Notes: generated from the letters alone by a model not told the origin. A stretch of DNA of 64,000 bases from Clostridia bacterium (GCA_902363595.1 CABJAP010000003.1:186001-250000); one strand, 5' to 3'. Counted from the stretch's first letter, positions 26,238 through 34,938 are shown. Numbers and translations: made by a program.

Positions 26238-27056
26238 TTATTCCATTATAGGGATTTCAATTTGCGTAATATAGTCATCGATGGTATCAATAACGATCTC
26301 GTTGATACCTCGTTCATAAGCATAGCCGCGCAGGGTCAATCCGTGGTCCTTTGCATATTGAAGGATTTCCTGATATCGGACGGGCAGCTTCTCCCAGCTG
26401 CCTTTACAGAAAGCTTTCAGATACCGCCCTTTCGGCTGAACATGAAGCCCTTTTCCAGTTCCAGGATCCGGCAGATTGATGAAAAAGGCAAAGTAATCGT
26501 CGAAGTTTCCCTGGTAGAGCTTTTCAACCTCGATCATCGAACCATACTGAGCATCATGGAGACGCTGGAAGGAATATTTTTTTGCTTCCTCGATTACCCG
26601 TTTAATCTCCGCTTCTAAAGGTGTTCCTTTCTCCATATGAACAACCGCCAGACAGGAGGCTTTCTTTTCAATGATGCTGATCTCAGACAAATCCAGATCC
26701 ACCAGCCGGGACATGGTTTCTTGCCGGTCCGTCAAAGTTTTTCGCATAGCCTTCATATGGGCAATGGTCTGATCCAGCTCGGCAATTTTTTCCGCGAAAA
26801 GATCCCGCAGCGCAGCAGCCGAACGGGCATTGATGAATTCCCTGATCTCTGGAATCGAGACGTCCAGCTTGCGCAGCATGAGAATGGTTTCCAGCGTAGT
26901 ACTCTGATCGTAGGTGTAGCAGCGGTAACCGTTTTCCTTGATAACCGCAGGCTTGAAAATACCCACTTCATCGTACCACATGAGCGTTTTTTTATTGATC
27001 TGATGCAGGTCGGCGAACTGGCCGATTGTAAACAACGTATTTTTTTGATTTGACAT
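26238..27056 (-). CDS. MerR-family regulator with GyrI-like effector domain
   Basis: 272 residues: an N-terminal MerR winged helix (about 8-78; FTIGQFADLHQINKKTLMWYDEVGIFKPA), a coiled-coil dimerisation helix (about 85-125) and a C-terminal GyrI/AraC-binding-like domain (about 150-272) that usually binds lipophilic or toxic small molecules, as in BmrR. The intergenic region to the divergent GNAT gene holds a near-perfect MerR-type promoter (27072-27102), so the GNAT is the likely target. Confidence 0.92.
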   Translation of the reverse strand: MSNQKNTLFTIGQFADLHQINKKTLMWYDEVGIFKPAVIKENGYRCYTYDQSTTLETILMLRKLDVSIPEIREFINARSAAALRDLFAEKIAELDQTIAHMKAMRKTLTDRQETMSRLVDLDLSEISIIEKKASCLAVVHMEKGTPLEAEIKRVIEEAKKYSFQRLHDAQYGSMIEVEKLYQGNFDDYFAFFINLPDPGTGKGLHVQPKGRYLKAFCKGSWEKLPVRYQEILQYAKDHGLTLRGYAYERGINEIVIDTIDDYITQIEIPIME

Positions 27057-27071
27057 TTTTTCATTTCCCTC

Positions 27072-27102
27072 TTGACCGTACAGTAGCTGTATGGATTATT
27101 CT
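27072..27102 (+). promoter_or_regulatory. MerR-type promoter with 19-bp spacer over a dyad operator
   Basis: -35 TTGACC (27072-27077) and -10 TATTCT (27097-27102) are 19 bp apart. Between them lies the dyad CCGTACAG-TAG-CTGTATGG (27076-27094, one mismatch). An over-long 19-bp spacer containing the operator is the hallmark of promoters untwisted by MerR activators. It points at the GNAT gene at 27177. Confidence 0.72.
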
Positions 27103-27176
27103 GGTTTTACAGCATACGGCGGCCGCTTTTTATGCTTCCTAAGCTTTAAGTTAAATATACAGGAGGAAATCAAAAC

Positions 27177-27809
27177 ATGTCAAATTCTGTTCTTTTAAGA
27201 GAATTTCAAAATCAGGATCGCAAAGCCCTGGAGAAAATCATCAGTAAAACCTGGAATTACGAAGAATTTTGCGGCCCCAAGGCAGCGGCCAAGCTGGCGA
27301 GGGTTTATTTGAACAGCTGTCTGATCCAGCAGACGTTCACCCGGGTCGCCCTCATCGACCATGTTCCTGTGGGGATTATTATGGGCAAAAATACGGCTGC
27401 CTGCAAATGTCCGCTGCCGCAGAAGGTACGCTGGCTGTTTTCCATCGTTTCGCTGATGCTGTGCAAAGAAGGCCGCAAAGCCAGCAAGCTCTTTAAAAAT
27501 GTAACCCAGATCGATCAAGCATTGTTAGACAGCACTGGCAAAACCTACCCTGGAGAAGTCGCTTTTTTTGCCGTAGATGAAACCCATCGGGGAAAAGGAG
27601 TCGGAAGGCAGTTATTCCAATCCTTACTTGCCTACATGGAAGAGGAAAAACTCCATGAATTCTATTTGTTCACCGACACCAGCTGCAATTACCAGTTTTA
27701 TGAGCATCAGGGCATGAAACGGCGCGGCCGGCAGGATGCCGCGTACACCATTAAAGGACGGGAGGTCCGTATGTCCTACTTTCTCTATGAATACGCCGCC
27801 CGGACCTGA
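27177..27809 (+). CDS. GNAT-family N-acetyltransferase, probable MerR target
   Basis: 210 residues, AGGAGG ten bases before the ATG. The acetyl-CoA site is DETHRGKGVGRQLFQSLLAYMEEEKLHEFYLFTDTSCNYQFYEHQGMKRRG. Substrate not identifiable. It is divergent from the MerR regulator with only the 120-bp promoter region between them, so induction by a compound sensed by that regulator is likely. Confidence 0.87.
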   Translation: MSNSVLLREFQNQDRKALEKIISKTWNYEEFCGPKAAAKLARVYLNSCLIQQTFTRVALIDHVPVGIIMGKNTAACKCPLPQKVRWLFSIVSLMLCKEGRKASKLFKNVTQIDQALLDSTGKTYPGEVAFFAVDETHRGKGVGRQLFQSLLAYMEEEKLHEFYLFTDTSCNYQFYEHQGMKRRGRQDAAYTIKGREVRMSYFLYEYAART

Positions 27810-27833
27810 TAATATCCCCTTTTCCTTACGGCA

Positions 27834-28553
27834 TCAGCTGCGGCTGGTTTTCCCCATCTGTGACTTGGAGGAAATCAGCCTGCTGCGCCCCTCTACTTTC
27901 ACTAAGTTTTCCAGTTCCTTCAGCGCGTCTTTCCCGATCCAGACCTGCGCTTTACCGCCGCTTTCTTTTAATTCGTGGGCCAGCAGCAGCGCTTTTTCGT
28001 TGTAATCAAAATCTCGCTTTCCAATTTCTCTCAGTGCCCACGAGACCGCTTTTTTTACATGATCCCGTTCATCGGCGGAATGCTCCCTAATTAGCTGCAA
28101 GTAGTTATCCAGCACGTCCTCGCTGAGCTTCTTTTCGTGAATAGCCGCAGAAGCAATCAAGGTAAAGGCGGCCCGCTTTTCGTATGTCATCTCTGATTCT
28201 GCCCACTCCGGAATCAAGCTCTCATATCCCTTTATTCTGATGATTAAGTTCTTGCACAGATGATCGCAGAGATCCCAGGAGATCACATCCTGCATCAAAG
28301 CTTTCACCTCTTCCATGGTGGTTTTCTTTTTATCAAAGAGGAGCGCGGCTAAAAGCTTTGCCTCATGATAACCGGTTTCCCATAGCTCACGGGCCAGTTC
28401 ATTGGATTTTTCTATGGATTTCGCCAGCTTGCGGATATCTCCCGTCGAAACGCCGATGCTGTTTTCCTCCGGAATTCCCAGCTTTACCACATTGGCCTTG
28501 TGCTTTTCCGAAGCCAGCTCCTGCAGCTTGGTTATGATTTCCTGGGTGTTCAT
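27834..28553 (-). CDS. DNA alkylation repair protein (AlkD-like HEAT repeat glycosylase)
   Basis: 239 residues, almost all helical, matching AlkC/AlkD DNA alkylation repair enzymes: GVSTGDIRKLAKSI, LWETGYHEAKLLAALLFD, DLCDHLCKNLI and the C-terminal HVKKAVSWALREIGKRDFDYNEKALLLAHEL. Family knowledge: a glycosylase that removes cationic alkylpurines without base flipping. Convergent with the GNAT gene upstream; 33 bp from the hydrolase gene. Confidence 0.9.
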   Translation of the reverse strand: MNTQEIITKLQELASEKHKANVVKLGIPEENSIGVSTGDIRKLAKSIEKSNELARELWETGYHEAKLLAALLFDKKKTTMEEVKALMQDVISWDLCDHLCKNLIIRIKGYESLIPEWAESEMTYEKRAAFTLIASAAIHEKKLSEDVLDNYLQLIREHSADERDHVKKAVSWALREIGKRDFDYNEKALLLAHELKESGGKAQVWIGKDALKELENLVKVEGRSRLISSKSQMGKTSRS

Positions 28554-28586
28554 TTTGTTTGCTCCCTTCTATATCTTTTTGGCGCC

Positions 28587-29450
28587 TTAACTCAATAAAA
28601 ACTTTAAGATCTGATTTTTTTCTTCATCTGTTAATTCATGAATGTGCCCTCTTCCAGCCAGCAAATAGGTCTGGCACTGCTTCCAGACCTTCTTCGCCTG
28701 GCGGATCACCTGGTTTCCCGGAAACAAACAATCCTTCTCCGCCGCCATAATCAATACCGGATTTTTAAATCTTTTCAGGTGCTCCTCACTTTCGTCTTTT
28801 GGCATGCCGGTTTTAATCTTAGCATTATCGATGCTGCAGCGGGCAGTCGCCAGGATATCGTCGGAAATGTTTTCTCTGGTAACGGCCATGGGCAACAGAC
28901 ATTTGATAAACCACTCTTCTTTATGGGTGATCCAATACAGAATCATCGGCAGCAGCATGCTCATGCTTTTATAGGCCGGAGCATTCTTAATGGCAGAAGG
29001 TACCACCAGCGCGCTTCGCTCAACTTTTTCCGGAGAAACGCACATGGTCTTTACCAGTACTCCTGCTCCAAAAGAACCGCCAAAGCAGGCAATTTTCTCA
29101 AACCCGAGCTGGGTGATCACTTGGCTGGCCCATCTGCCGTAATCCTGGTTTGCTGGGGACAGACAGGTTTCTGCGCTTTTGCCTGGATGGCCGATGGTGT
29201 CCACTGCGTAAATATGAAAGTGGTCCAGCAGAAATTGGCAGTATTTCAGATTGTATGCAGTTGTCGCATTGCCCCCGTGAAAAAGCAGCAGCGGCTTTGC
29301 GGAAAAATCACCCGTTTCAATTAAATGGGTTTTTCCAAAGGATGTCTCGACATACAGGTCTTTATAAGAGCGATTCAGCTCCTGCAGCTGGGCGTCGTAT
29401 AGGTCCAGCACCGCTTTCCTGGCGATCTCGTTTCGATATATGGATTTCAT
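28587..29450 (-). CDS. alpha/beta hydrolase
   Basis: 287 residues. The nucleophile elbow is GGSFGAG (serine near 125), the oxyanion region is LLFHGGNATTAYN, and the terminal histidine is probably in GRGHIHELTDEEKNQ. Substrate unknown; cytoplasmic, no signal peptide. Its ATG overlaps the MmcQ/YjbR gene by 4 bp. Confidence 0.88.
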   Translation of the reverse strand: MKSIYRNEIARKAVLDLYDAQLQELNRSYKDLYVETSFGKTHLIETGDFSAKPLLLFHGGNATTAYNLKYCQFLLDHFHIYAVDTIGHPGKSAETCLSPANQDYGRWASQVITQLGFEKIACFGGSFGAGVLVKTMCVSPEKVERSALVVPSAIKNAPAYKSMSMLLPMILYWITHKEEWFIKCLLPMAVTRENISDDILATARCSIDNAKIKTGMPKDESEEHLKRFKNPVLIMAAEKDCLFPGNQVIRQAKKVWKQCQTYLLAGRGHIHELTDEEKNQILKFLLS

Positions 29451-29812
29451 TTCTTCCCATACCTCGTCAAATCGTAACTTAGATCAATGAGATCAAAAAT
29501 TTCACCCTCTGAAACCGGCCCGGCAAGCAGCACGGTGATCCAATGTTCTTTGTTCATATGGTAAGCCGGAAAATATCCTTCCTGACTGCGTAAGGTGCCA
29601 ATTAGAAAAGGATCGCATTTTAAGTTTATGACCTCCACATTCCCAGCCTTCTCAATGCCCAGCGCATCGGCAGGCAGATTCATAACCAGGCCGTACCATT
29701 TTCGGCTGTTCCTGTGGCGGAGCACCGCATACTCCGGCGATTTGGCCCATGGGTAGTCCGGTTCTGTTCCATAAGTTTCTCTTACATATGCAAATATCTG
29801 TTCGCGTTTCAT
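29447..29812 (-). CDS. MmcQ/YjbR family protein
   Basis: 121 residues of the CyaY-like MmcQ/YjbR fold (YVRETYGTEPDYPWAKSPEYAVLRH, KWYGLVMNLP, GYFPAYHMNKEHWITVLL). Some members bind DNA, most are uncharacterised. Translationally coupled to the alpha/beta hydrolase downstream by a 4-bp overlap, suggesting a joint unit with unknown role. Confidence 0.9.
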   Translation of the reverse strand: MKREQIFAYVRETYGTEPDYPWAKSPEYAVLRHRNSRKWYGLVMNLPADALGIEKAGNVEVINLKCDPFLIGTLRSQEGYFPAYHMNKEHWITVLLAGPVSEGEIFDLIDLSYDLTRYGKK

Positions 29813-29838
29813 ATTTTCACCAGCTTTCTCTCATCCTT

Positions 29839-30312
29839 TTATGCCAGCGATACGTCCCATCCGCAGCAGTCCGCCTCATACATGCGTATCAGCTCGCCTT
29901 CCTCGCAGCGAACCATCGTCAGAAATTTCCACCCGCATCGTTCATAGAATTCCATATGATCCGTAATCAAATAGACCTTTGAAACTCCCATCTCCCCAAG
30001 GTCCCTTCGGATGAAATCCAAAATTGACCTGGCGATTCCTTGGCAGCGGTAATTCTCTTCAACAAAAAGCGCGCACAGGTTGGGCGTCAAGTCTCTCCTT
30101 TCATGGAAATCATTTTCAATGACACCCGCGCCGGCGATAATTCCCTGCTTTTCATCCAGCACAACATACCACTGGGGAATCCCTTGCTGCTGCCGGATGC
30201 ACAGCTCCATACTTTCCTTATAGGCTTCGACCGGGACTTCCCATTTGCTCGCAAACCAGGCAGCCGCCTGCTCCAGGAGCTTTGGATGATCCCGCAGTCT
30301 TTTTAATTTCAC
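29839..30312 (-). CDS. GNAT-family N-acetyltransferase
   Basis: 157 residues from the GTG at 30310-30312, which has AAGGGAG upstream; the longer open frame runs into the repeat region and has no such site. The acetyl-CoA motif is FVEENYRCQGIARSILDFIRRDL, then DHMEFYERCGWKFL. It resembles the small clostridial GNATs of unknown substrate. It lies 26 bp upstream of the MmcQ gene. Confidence 0.85.
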   Translation of the reverse strand: MKLKRLRDHPKLLEQAAAWFASKWEVPVEAYKESMELCIRQQQGIPQWYVVLDEKQGIIAGAGVIENDFHERRDLTPNLCALFVEENYRCQGIARSILDFIRRDLGEMGVSKVYLITDHMEFYERCGWKFLTMVRCEEGELIRMYEADCCGWDVSLA

Positions 30313-30407
30313 AGGACTTTCTCCCTTTTTAACATATTTTATTTTATTATACCACCGATCATTCTTTGCCGCACCTATATCTTGCTGCGACGTAGCTTGC
30401 AAGGTAT

Positions 30408-30799
30408 AACATATTGACCAATTGGTACGGCTTCGCCGAGGGGTTCAATATGTTGAATGATGCTCGACGTGGCTCGCATCGTATAGTATTCTAACCATCG
30501 GAGCGCGGCGTTGCCGCAAGGTAAAAGAAGCCGGAAAATTTTTATAAGAATTTTCGTTTTTTACGCAATTCCGTGGGTTTGCGGAGACTGATCTTTCCAA
30601 AAAGGCCAGAAAACGGAAAACCCTGCTTCAAGGCGAATTTGAGATGGCTCAATCGTTGAAAACAGGGTAAATTTCGTCTATCTTTTTTACTTTTTACGCA
30701 AAGAGGCCCATATCCCTCAAACCGGCCGCTTTGCTCCCTCTAGCTTACAATGATACTATTCTAACCATTGGGATACGGCGTTGCCGAGCGGTTGAATAT
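30408..30799. repeat. three copies of a palindromic hairpin unit in a 615-bp gap
   Basis: The gap 30313-30927 has no gene. Unit 1 (30408-30454) has perfect arms AACATATTGA / TCAATATGTT around CGGCTTCGCCG. Unit 2 (30487-30523) and unit 3 (30757-30799) begin TATTCTAACCAT and share the inner CGGCGTTGCCG hairpin; unit 3 closes with GGTTGAATAT. All follow one plan: AT-rich outer stem, AACC/GGTT step, GC-rich inner hairpin. They look like REP-style repeats. Confidence 0.6.
30533..30676. repeat. diverged composite intergenic repeat, copy C
   Basis: Shares an ordered set of blocks with 50924-51058: GGAAAA, TTTACGCAA, GTGGGTTTGCGG, CTGA, TTCAAG, CGTTGAAAAC and GTAAATT. A preceding CATCGTATA-ATTCT stretch is also shared. 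The copies differ in length by about 9 bp and much of the sequence between blocks has changed. Confidence 0.6.
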
Positions 30800-30804
30800 C
30801 GTGA

Positions 30805-30830
30805 AATTTTTTCGTCGTAGCGAAAAAATT
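30805..30830. repeat. 10-bp perfect hairpin
   Basis: AATTTTTTCG (30805-30814) pairs with CGAAAAAATT (30821-30830) around a 6-nt loop, about 100 bp before the DUF4143 ATPase. It may end transcription entering from the left, but lacks a trailing T-tract. Confidence 0.5.
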
Positions 30831-30927
30831 ATAAGTTCATGCCCGGCGGGTTCGTTTGACGATTTACGCGTTTTATGTTAAAATAAATTTATATTTTAGA
30901 TTTGCATAAATAAGGGGTAAAAAACAC

Positions 30928-32199
30928 ATGGAGAATAAATTTTTTGAAAGAACAATCGAAGATGCGGTCAGAAATGTGAGTGAGACTTTTCCTGTATTAC
31001 TTTTGACCGGTCCGCGCCAAGTTGGAAAAACAACCTTATTGAAAAAAATGGCGGAAAGGGAACGCCGCATTGTCTCATTGGATGATCCGTCCATAAGGCA
31101 GGCGGCCATAGAAGACCCGGCCATGTTTTTGCAGAGGTATGAGCCGCCCGTTCTCATTGATGAGGTCCAATATGCCCCGGAACTGTTTCCGTATATTAAG
31201 ATGTATGTGGACGACAATAAAAACTGCGGCGATTTTTGGCTGACCGGTTCCCAGACCTTCCGCATGATGAAAAATGTGACGGAATCCCTGGCAGGAAGAG
31301 TGGGCATCCTGGAAATGGAAGGCCTTTCAAATAGCGAGATCAACGGCAGGCGTTATGCTGCCTTTGATGCTGATATTCCCTCGCTGATCAAACGGCTTGA
31401 CCATGGAAAGTCCATGAGCCTGATGGAAGTCTTCGAGCGGATATATAAAGGCTCTATGCCGAGACTTTATGAAAACGAATCGGTAAACAGGGAGCATTAT
31501 TTTGAATCTTATTTGCAGACTTATATAAGCAGAGATATCCGGGATTTATCCCAGGTCGCCGATGAAATGAATTTTTTCCGCTTTCTGAGAGCAGTAGCTG
31601 CGCGGACCGCAACCAACGTAAATTATGAGGCTCTGGCGAATGAAGTGGATATTTCTGCGCCGACCGCAAAGCAATGGTTGTCGATCCTGGTTTCTTCCGG
31701 GCTGGTGCTTTTCGTGCAGCCATATTTCAATAACGCCCTGAACCGTGTCATCAAAGCTCCTCGGATGTATTTTTTAGATACGGGACTGTGCGCTTACCTG
31801 ACAGGGTGGAATTCTCCGGAGGTACTGGAAAAGGGTGCTATGAGCGGACAAATTTTTGAAACCTGGGTCGTAGGTGAAATCTATAAAAGTTACTTGAACG
31901 CAGGAAAGAAGCCGCCATTGTATTTTTACCGCGATAGTAACCAAAAAGAAATCGACTTGATCCTATATCAGAATGGGATCGTAAATCCGATTGAAATAAA
32001 GAAAGCCTCCGCGCCAAAAGGAGCGACAAAGCATTTTTCTGTTCTCAAACCGATTGAAAAAGAACCGGAAAAAGACGATGTCTTCAAAGGGACTTCCCAT
32101 TTAAAGACGGAAATCGGAACAGGTCTGGTCATTTGCCTGCCATCGGATATCATCCCCATTGATAAGAAAAACTGGTATGTTCCGGCCTGGTTGATTTAA
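30928..32199 (+). CDS. AAA-type ATPase with DUF4143 (archaeal-ATPase-like)
   Basis: 423 residues. An N-terminal P-loop GPRQVGKTT (about 28-36), a Walker B-like PPVLIDEVQYAPEL, and a sensor WLTGSQTFRM form the AAA_14 domain; the C-terminal half is DUF4143, with GQIFETWVVGEIYKSYLN and YFYRDSNQKEIDLILYQNGIVNPIEIKK, whose D-E-K pattern resembles PD-(D/E)xK nucleases. Physiological role unknown. Start ATG after AAGGGG. It stands alone next to the repeat cluster and convergent with an ABC operon. Confidence 0.92.
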   Translation: MENKFFERTIEDAVRNVSETFPVLLLTGPRQVGKTTLLKKMAERERRIVSLDDPSIRQAAIEDPAMFLQRYEPPVLIDEVQYAPELFPYIKMYVDDNKNCGDFWLTGSQTFRMMKNVTESLAGRVGILEMEGLSNSEINGRRYAAFDADIPSLIKRLDHGKSMSLMEVFERIYKGSMPRLYENESVNREHYFESYLQTYISRDIRDLSQVADEMNFFRFLRAVAARTATNVNYEALANEVDISAPTAKQWLSILVSSGLVLFVQPYFNNALNRVIKAPRMYFLDTGLCAYLTGWNSPEVLEKGAMSGQIFETWVVGEIYKSYLNAGKKPPLYFYRDSNQKEIDLILYQNGIVNPIEIKKASAPKGATKHFSVLKPIEKEPEKDDVFKGTSHLKTEIGTGLVICLPSDIIPIDKKNWYVPAWLI

Positions 32200-32218
32200 A
32201 GGCAATTCCGCGAGCACC

Positions 32219-33076
32219 TCACACCCGTTTTTTCCGCGAAAGATTGGCTGCCGCCAGTGCGAAAAACAGGATTCCAAAGCCCAGCAGAATCAGCAGATTC
32301 ATGCCGCCAGTCAGTTCCTTTTCACCGAACCAGAAATGAACGCCCAGCATCTCTTCCACATGCTGGGTCTGGGAAACCGGCACGCCTTCAAAGCTCTGGG
32401 CCATAGGCGCTTCCATCATCGTCTGCCGCATCAGCGCAGCCGCATGGGATGTGGGAAACAGCCTAACGATCCACTGCACCCCGTCCGGGAGCACGCCGAT
32501 AGGCAGATAGATGCCGGTAACAAAACCGATCAAGGTCCCAATGATTGTGCTGGCAGTGGAAAAGGCGTTATTGCTTTCAAAGAAGGAAGTTATGAAAAAG
32601 ATCATGGCTGTATTGGCTAAATCGGCAGCCAGAATCAGCAGCAGCAGTTTGCATAACGCTGAAATACTCAGCAGCTCTCCTCCCCGGGCGCCAATATAGA
32701 TCTCCGCGGCAATCAAGGTTACGATCGAAAGGGCAAACCCGACAATCGCCGCGCTCAATACATACCCAAGGGCTAAATCCCTGCGTCCGATGGGAGAAAC
32801 ATAAAAATCCTTGCTGATCTTCTCCGCCCGATCTCCCACCATGATGCCGAAAGCGCCCATGGTCGTGGTGACAGTAGTCACAGAAAGCAGCCCAGCCATC
32901 ACCCAGTTATCCATCAGCTGTTTTACATGGGCAAAGCCTTCAAAATCAGACGCCCATGTATCACCTAAAAATAACACGTACAAACCTACGATAATCAGGG
33001 AAGACAGCAGTGAAAAGAAAACAGCTGTCCGATCCCGAAAAAATACGAGCAAATTTCTCTTAGTAAAAGTTATCAT
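32219..33076 (-). CDS. ABC-2 type transporter permease
   Basis: 285 residues with six membrane segments. An N-terminal FTKRNLLVFFRDRTAVFFSLLSSLIIVGLYVLFLG is typical of DrrB-like exporters; a large extracytoplasmic loop lies near the C-terminus. Overlaps the ATPase gene by 4 bp. Last gene of the LytTR-DUF3021-ATPase-permease operon, so probably exports a compound or peptide whose presence is sensed through LytTR/DUF3021. Confidence 0.9.
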   Translation of the reverse strand: MITFTKRNLLVFFRDRTAVFFSLLSSLIIVGLYVLFLGDTWASDFEGFAHVKQLMDNWVMAGLLSVTTVTTTMGAFGIMVGDRAEKISKDFYVSPIGRRDLALGYVLSAAIVGFALSIVTLIAAEIYIGARGGELLSISALCKLLLLILAADLANTAMIFFITSFFESNNAFSTASTIIGTLIGFVTGIYLPIGVLPDGVQWIVRLFPTSHAAALMRQTMMEAPMAQSFEGVPVSQTQHVEEMLGVHFWFGEKELTGGMNLLILLGFGILFFALAAANLSRKKRV

Positions 33077-33987
33077 TCTCTTAGTTCCTTTCCGGTGATC
33101 CCAATAAAAGCATCGTCCATTGACCCGGCCGTCACTTCAAAGCTTTCGATGTAAGAACGGCATTTTTCCAAAATCGGCAGCGCATCCACTGTCTTTTTCA
33201 GTTTGACTTCCAACTGCCCAGGGCGCTTCGTATGCTCCAGATTCAGGCCGCTCAGAATCCCGGAGACAGCCTCCGGGTCGCCGCAGACCAATTTGAGCCG
33301 GTCGGACGCATAGGCGTCGCAAAGCTGTGAGGGCGTTCCTTTGGCTGCGATTTCACCATCATCGATGACAATCACATAATCCGCTCCTGAAGCCTCTTCC
33401 ATGTAATGGGTCGTTAGAAAGACAGTCATGCCGCTGTCTCTTTGCAACGTTCGTATGGTTTCCCATACCACTTTTCTGGTCTGAGGATCGAGACCTGTGG
33501 TGGGTTCGTCCAGAAACAAAATTCTTGGTGTGTTAATCAGCGCTCTGGCAATATCGCAGCGGCGGCGCTGGCCTCCGGATAATTTGCCGTAAGGACGTTT
33601 TGCATATTCGTTCACTCCCACGGAAGTCATAGCGCGATCCACCGCCTGATCCAGCGTTCTGCCTTTTAGGCCGTATAACGCGCCACGGCAAACCATATTT
33701 TCTCTCACCGACAGACGTCGGTCCAGCAGGCTGTCCTGAAAAACCACGCCGATGGATCTGCGGATGGCGTCATCTTCTTTGCCCAGCGTATGCCCATTTA
33801 CCAGGACGCTGCCGCTGTCCGGCTTGAGAAAGGTACAGATCATATCGATGGTCGTACTTTTGCCCGCCCCGTTGGGTCCCAGGAAAGCAAAAAGCCTGCC
33901 CGTTTCCGCATAAAAGCTGATGCCTTTGACTGCTTCCACAGCTCCATATGCCTTTCGTAAATTTTCCACTTCAATGATATGCTTCAT
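33073..33987 (-). CDS. ABC transporter ATP-binding protein (DrrA/daunorubicin-resistance type)
   Basis: 304 residues from the ATG at 33985-33987 (AAGGAG seven bases before); the longer frame upstream overlaps DUF3021 and is rejected. Walker A GPNGAGKST, signature LSGGQRRRCDIARAL, Walker B LFLDEPTTGLD. The roughly 90-residue C-terminal extension fits DrrA-like exporters. Its first 17 bp overlap the DUF3021 gene. Confidence 0.93.
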   Translation of the reverse strand: MKHIIEVENLRKAYGAVEAVKGISFYAETGRLFAFLGPNGAGKSTTIDMICTFLKPDSGSVLVNGHTLGKEDDAIRRSIGVVFQDSLLDRRLSVRENMVCRGALYGLKGRTLDQAVDRAMTSVGVNEYAKRPYGKLSGGQRRRCDIARALINTPRILFLDEPTTGLDPQTRKVVWETIRTLQRDSGMTVFLTTHYMEEASGADYVIVIDDGEIAAKGTPSQLCDAYASDRLKLVCGDPEAVSGILSGLNLEHTKRPGQLEVKLKKTVDALPILEKCRSYIESFEVTAGSMDDAFIGITGKELRE

Positions 33988-34399
33988 TTTCTCTCTCCTT
34001 GATCTTCTTGTTAATTTTATTGGCGGTACTACTGGTGTGCCAGAGCAATAGAGCCGAGGTGACAAGGAAAACCGCCACAAACACCAGACAGACTTCCAAG
34101 ATGTATTTTCCTTCCCATGGGAACCAGCCGAATAGCCCTCCTCCCAGACCCAGCACGCAGACTGCCACATCCAGCAGTTTTGTAAACTCTATGGCGAGAA
34201 CCGACCGGAACCGGATCCTGGAAGTGAAAAAGATCAAGATGCTGATCATCGTAGTGCAGCCGAACACTTCCAGCGCAAACACATTTGTAAAATCCGTCAT
34301 CAGATCCGCGTCAAAGGACAGGCAGGACAGAATGACCATCACTGTGGTAAACGATATGCAATCGATCAGCACGCAATTTTTTACCGTTACTTTATCCAT
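33971..34399 (-). CDS. DUF3021 membrane protein
   Basis: 142 residues from the ATG at 34397-34399 (AAAGGGG upstream). Four membrane segments and a basic C-terminus (NKINKKIKERENE) match DUF3021, a family nearly always encoded beside a LytTR regulator. Established pattern: the membrane protein inhibits or senses for the LytTR protein (as in LytTR regulatory systems). It sits between the LytTR gene and the ABC genes, with overlaps to both sides or small gaps. Confidence 0.85.
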   Translation of the reverse strand: MDKVTVKNCVLIDCISFTTVMVILSCLSFDADLMTDFTNVFALEVFGCTTMISILIFFTSRIRFRSVLAIEFTKLLDVAVCVLGLGGGLFGWFPWEGKYILEVCLVFVAVFLVTSALLLWHTSSTANKINKKIKERENEAYH

Positions 34400-34412
34400 A
34401 AAACCACCCCTT

Positions 34413-34853
34413 TCAAATTCCAAATTTCTTGCGAAAACCGCTCACATAGTGGCGATTGACTACTTGTTTTTCGCCGTTTTCCAAAGAAGCTTCCAGCCTT
34501 CCGCTGAGCATCGGCCGCACGGAGCACAGCTTATCCGTATTGAGAATGGTCGATTTGCTGATGCGGACAAAAGAAGTATCTTGCAGCTCTTTTTCCCATT
34601 CATATAATTTCCGCGGGGTCTCATAGACATCCCCTTCCAGATAGAAAAAAGTCTTTTCGTCCACACTTTCGATGTAAAAGATATCCTGCAGCGCCACCTT
34701 GTGGGCCGTTCCGCTCTTATATCCCACCGCTGCGCCGGCAAGCATCTCCAACTGCCGCAGCAGCATCTTTGTCGCCTCATCGTGCTTGCTGCCGCAGCGA
34801 ACAATCACTTCTGTTTCGCAGAGGGTCTCGGTTTGTTCTATTTTGATCTTCAA
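34413..34853 (-). CDS. LytTR-domain DNA-binding regulator
   Basis: 146 residues with no receiver domain. The C-terminal LytTR domain (about 48-146) holds DIFYIESVDEKTFFYLEGDVYETPRKLYEWEKELQ and FVRISKSTILNTDKL. The TTG start at 34851-34853 is preceded by GGAGGTG. First gene of the LytTR-DUF3021-ABC operon, probably autoregulated. No clear pair of LytTR direct repeats was found in the short upstream region. Confidence 0.92.
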   Translation of the reverse strand: MKIKIEQTETLCETEVIVRCGSKHDEATKMLLRQLEMLAGAAVGYKSGTAHKVALQDIFYIESVDEKTFFYLEGDVYETPRKLYEWEKELQDTSFVRISKSTILNTDKLCSVRPMLSGRLEASLENGEKQVVNRHYVSGFRKKFGI

Positions 34854-34900
34854 GAAAACACCTCCAATCCGCTTTCTTTGGTTATTTTAACGTCCTGCAT

Positions 34901-34938
34901 AAAAAAAGCAAGTACCTGGACGGTATCTTGCTTTTTTT
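34901..34938. terminator. strong bidirectional terminator
   Basis: A 12-bp stem pairs 34901-34912 with 34927-34938 (seven A, GCAAG / CTTGC, seven T). It ends the GNAT transcript (minus strand) ahead of the LytTR operon. Confidence 0.9.

Noticed and set aside
30313-30927. Riboswitch or tRNA in the repeat-rich gap
   Set aside because: Hairpins are present but no tRNA cloverleaf, CCA-adjacent arm or known riboswitch core could be recognised.
33988-34170. N-terminal extension of the DrrA-like ATPase
   Set aside because: The extra 61 residues overlap DUF3021 in another frame; the start with AAGGAG fits the family length.
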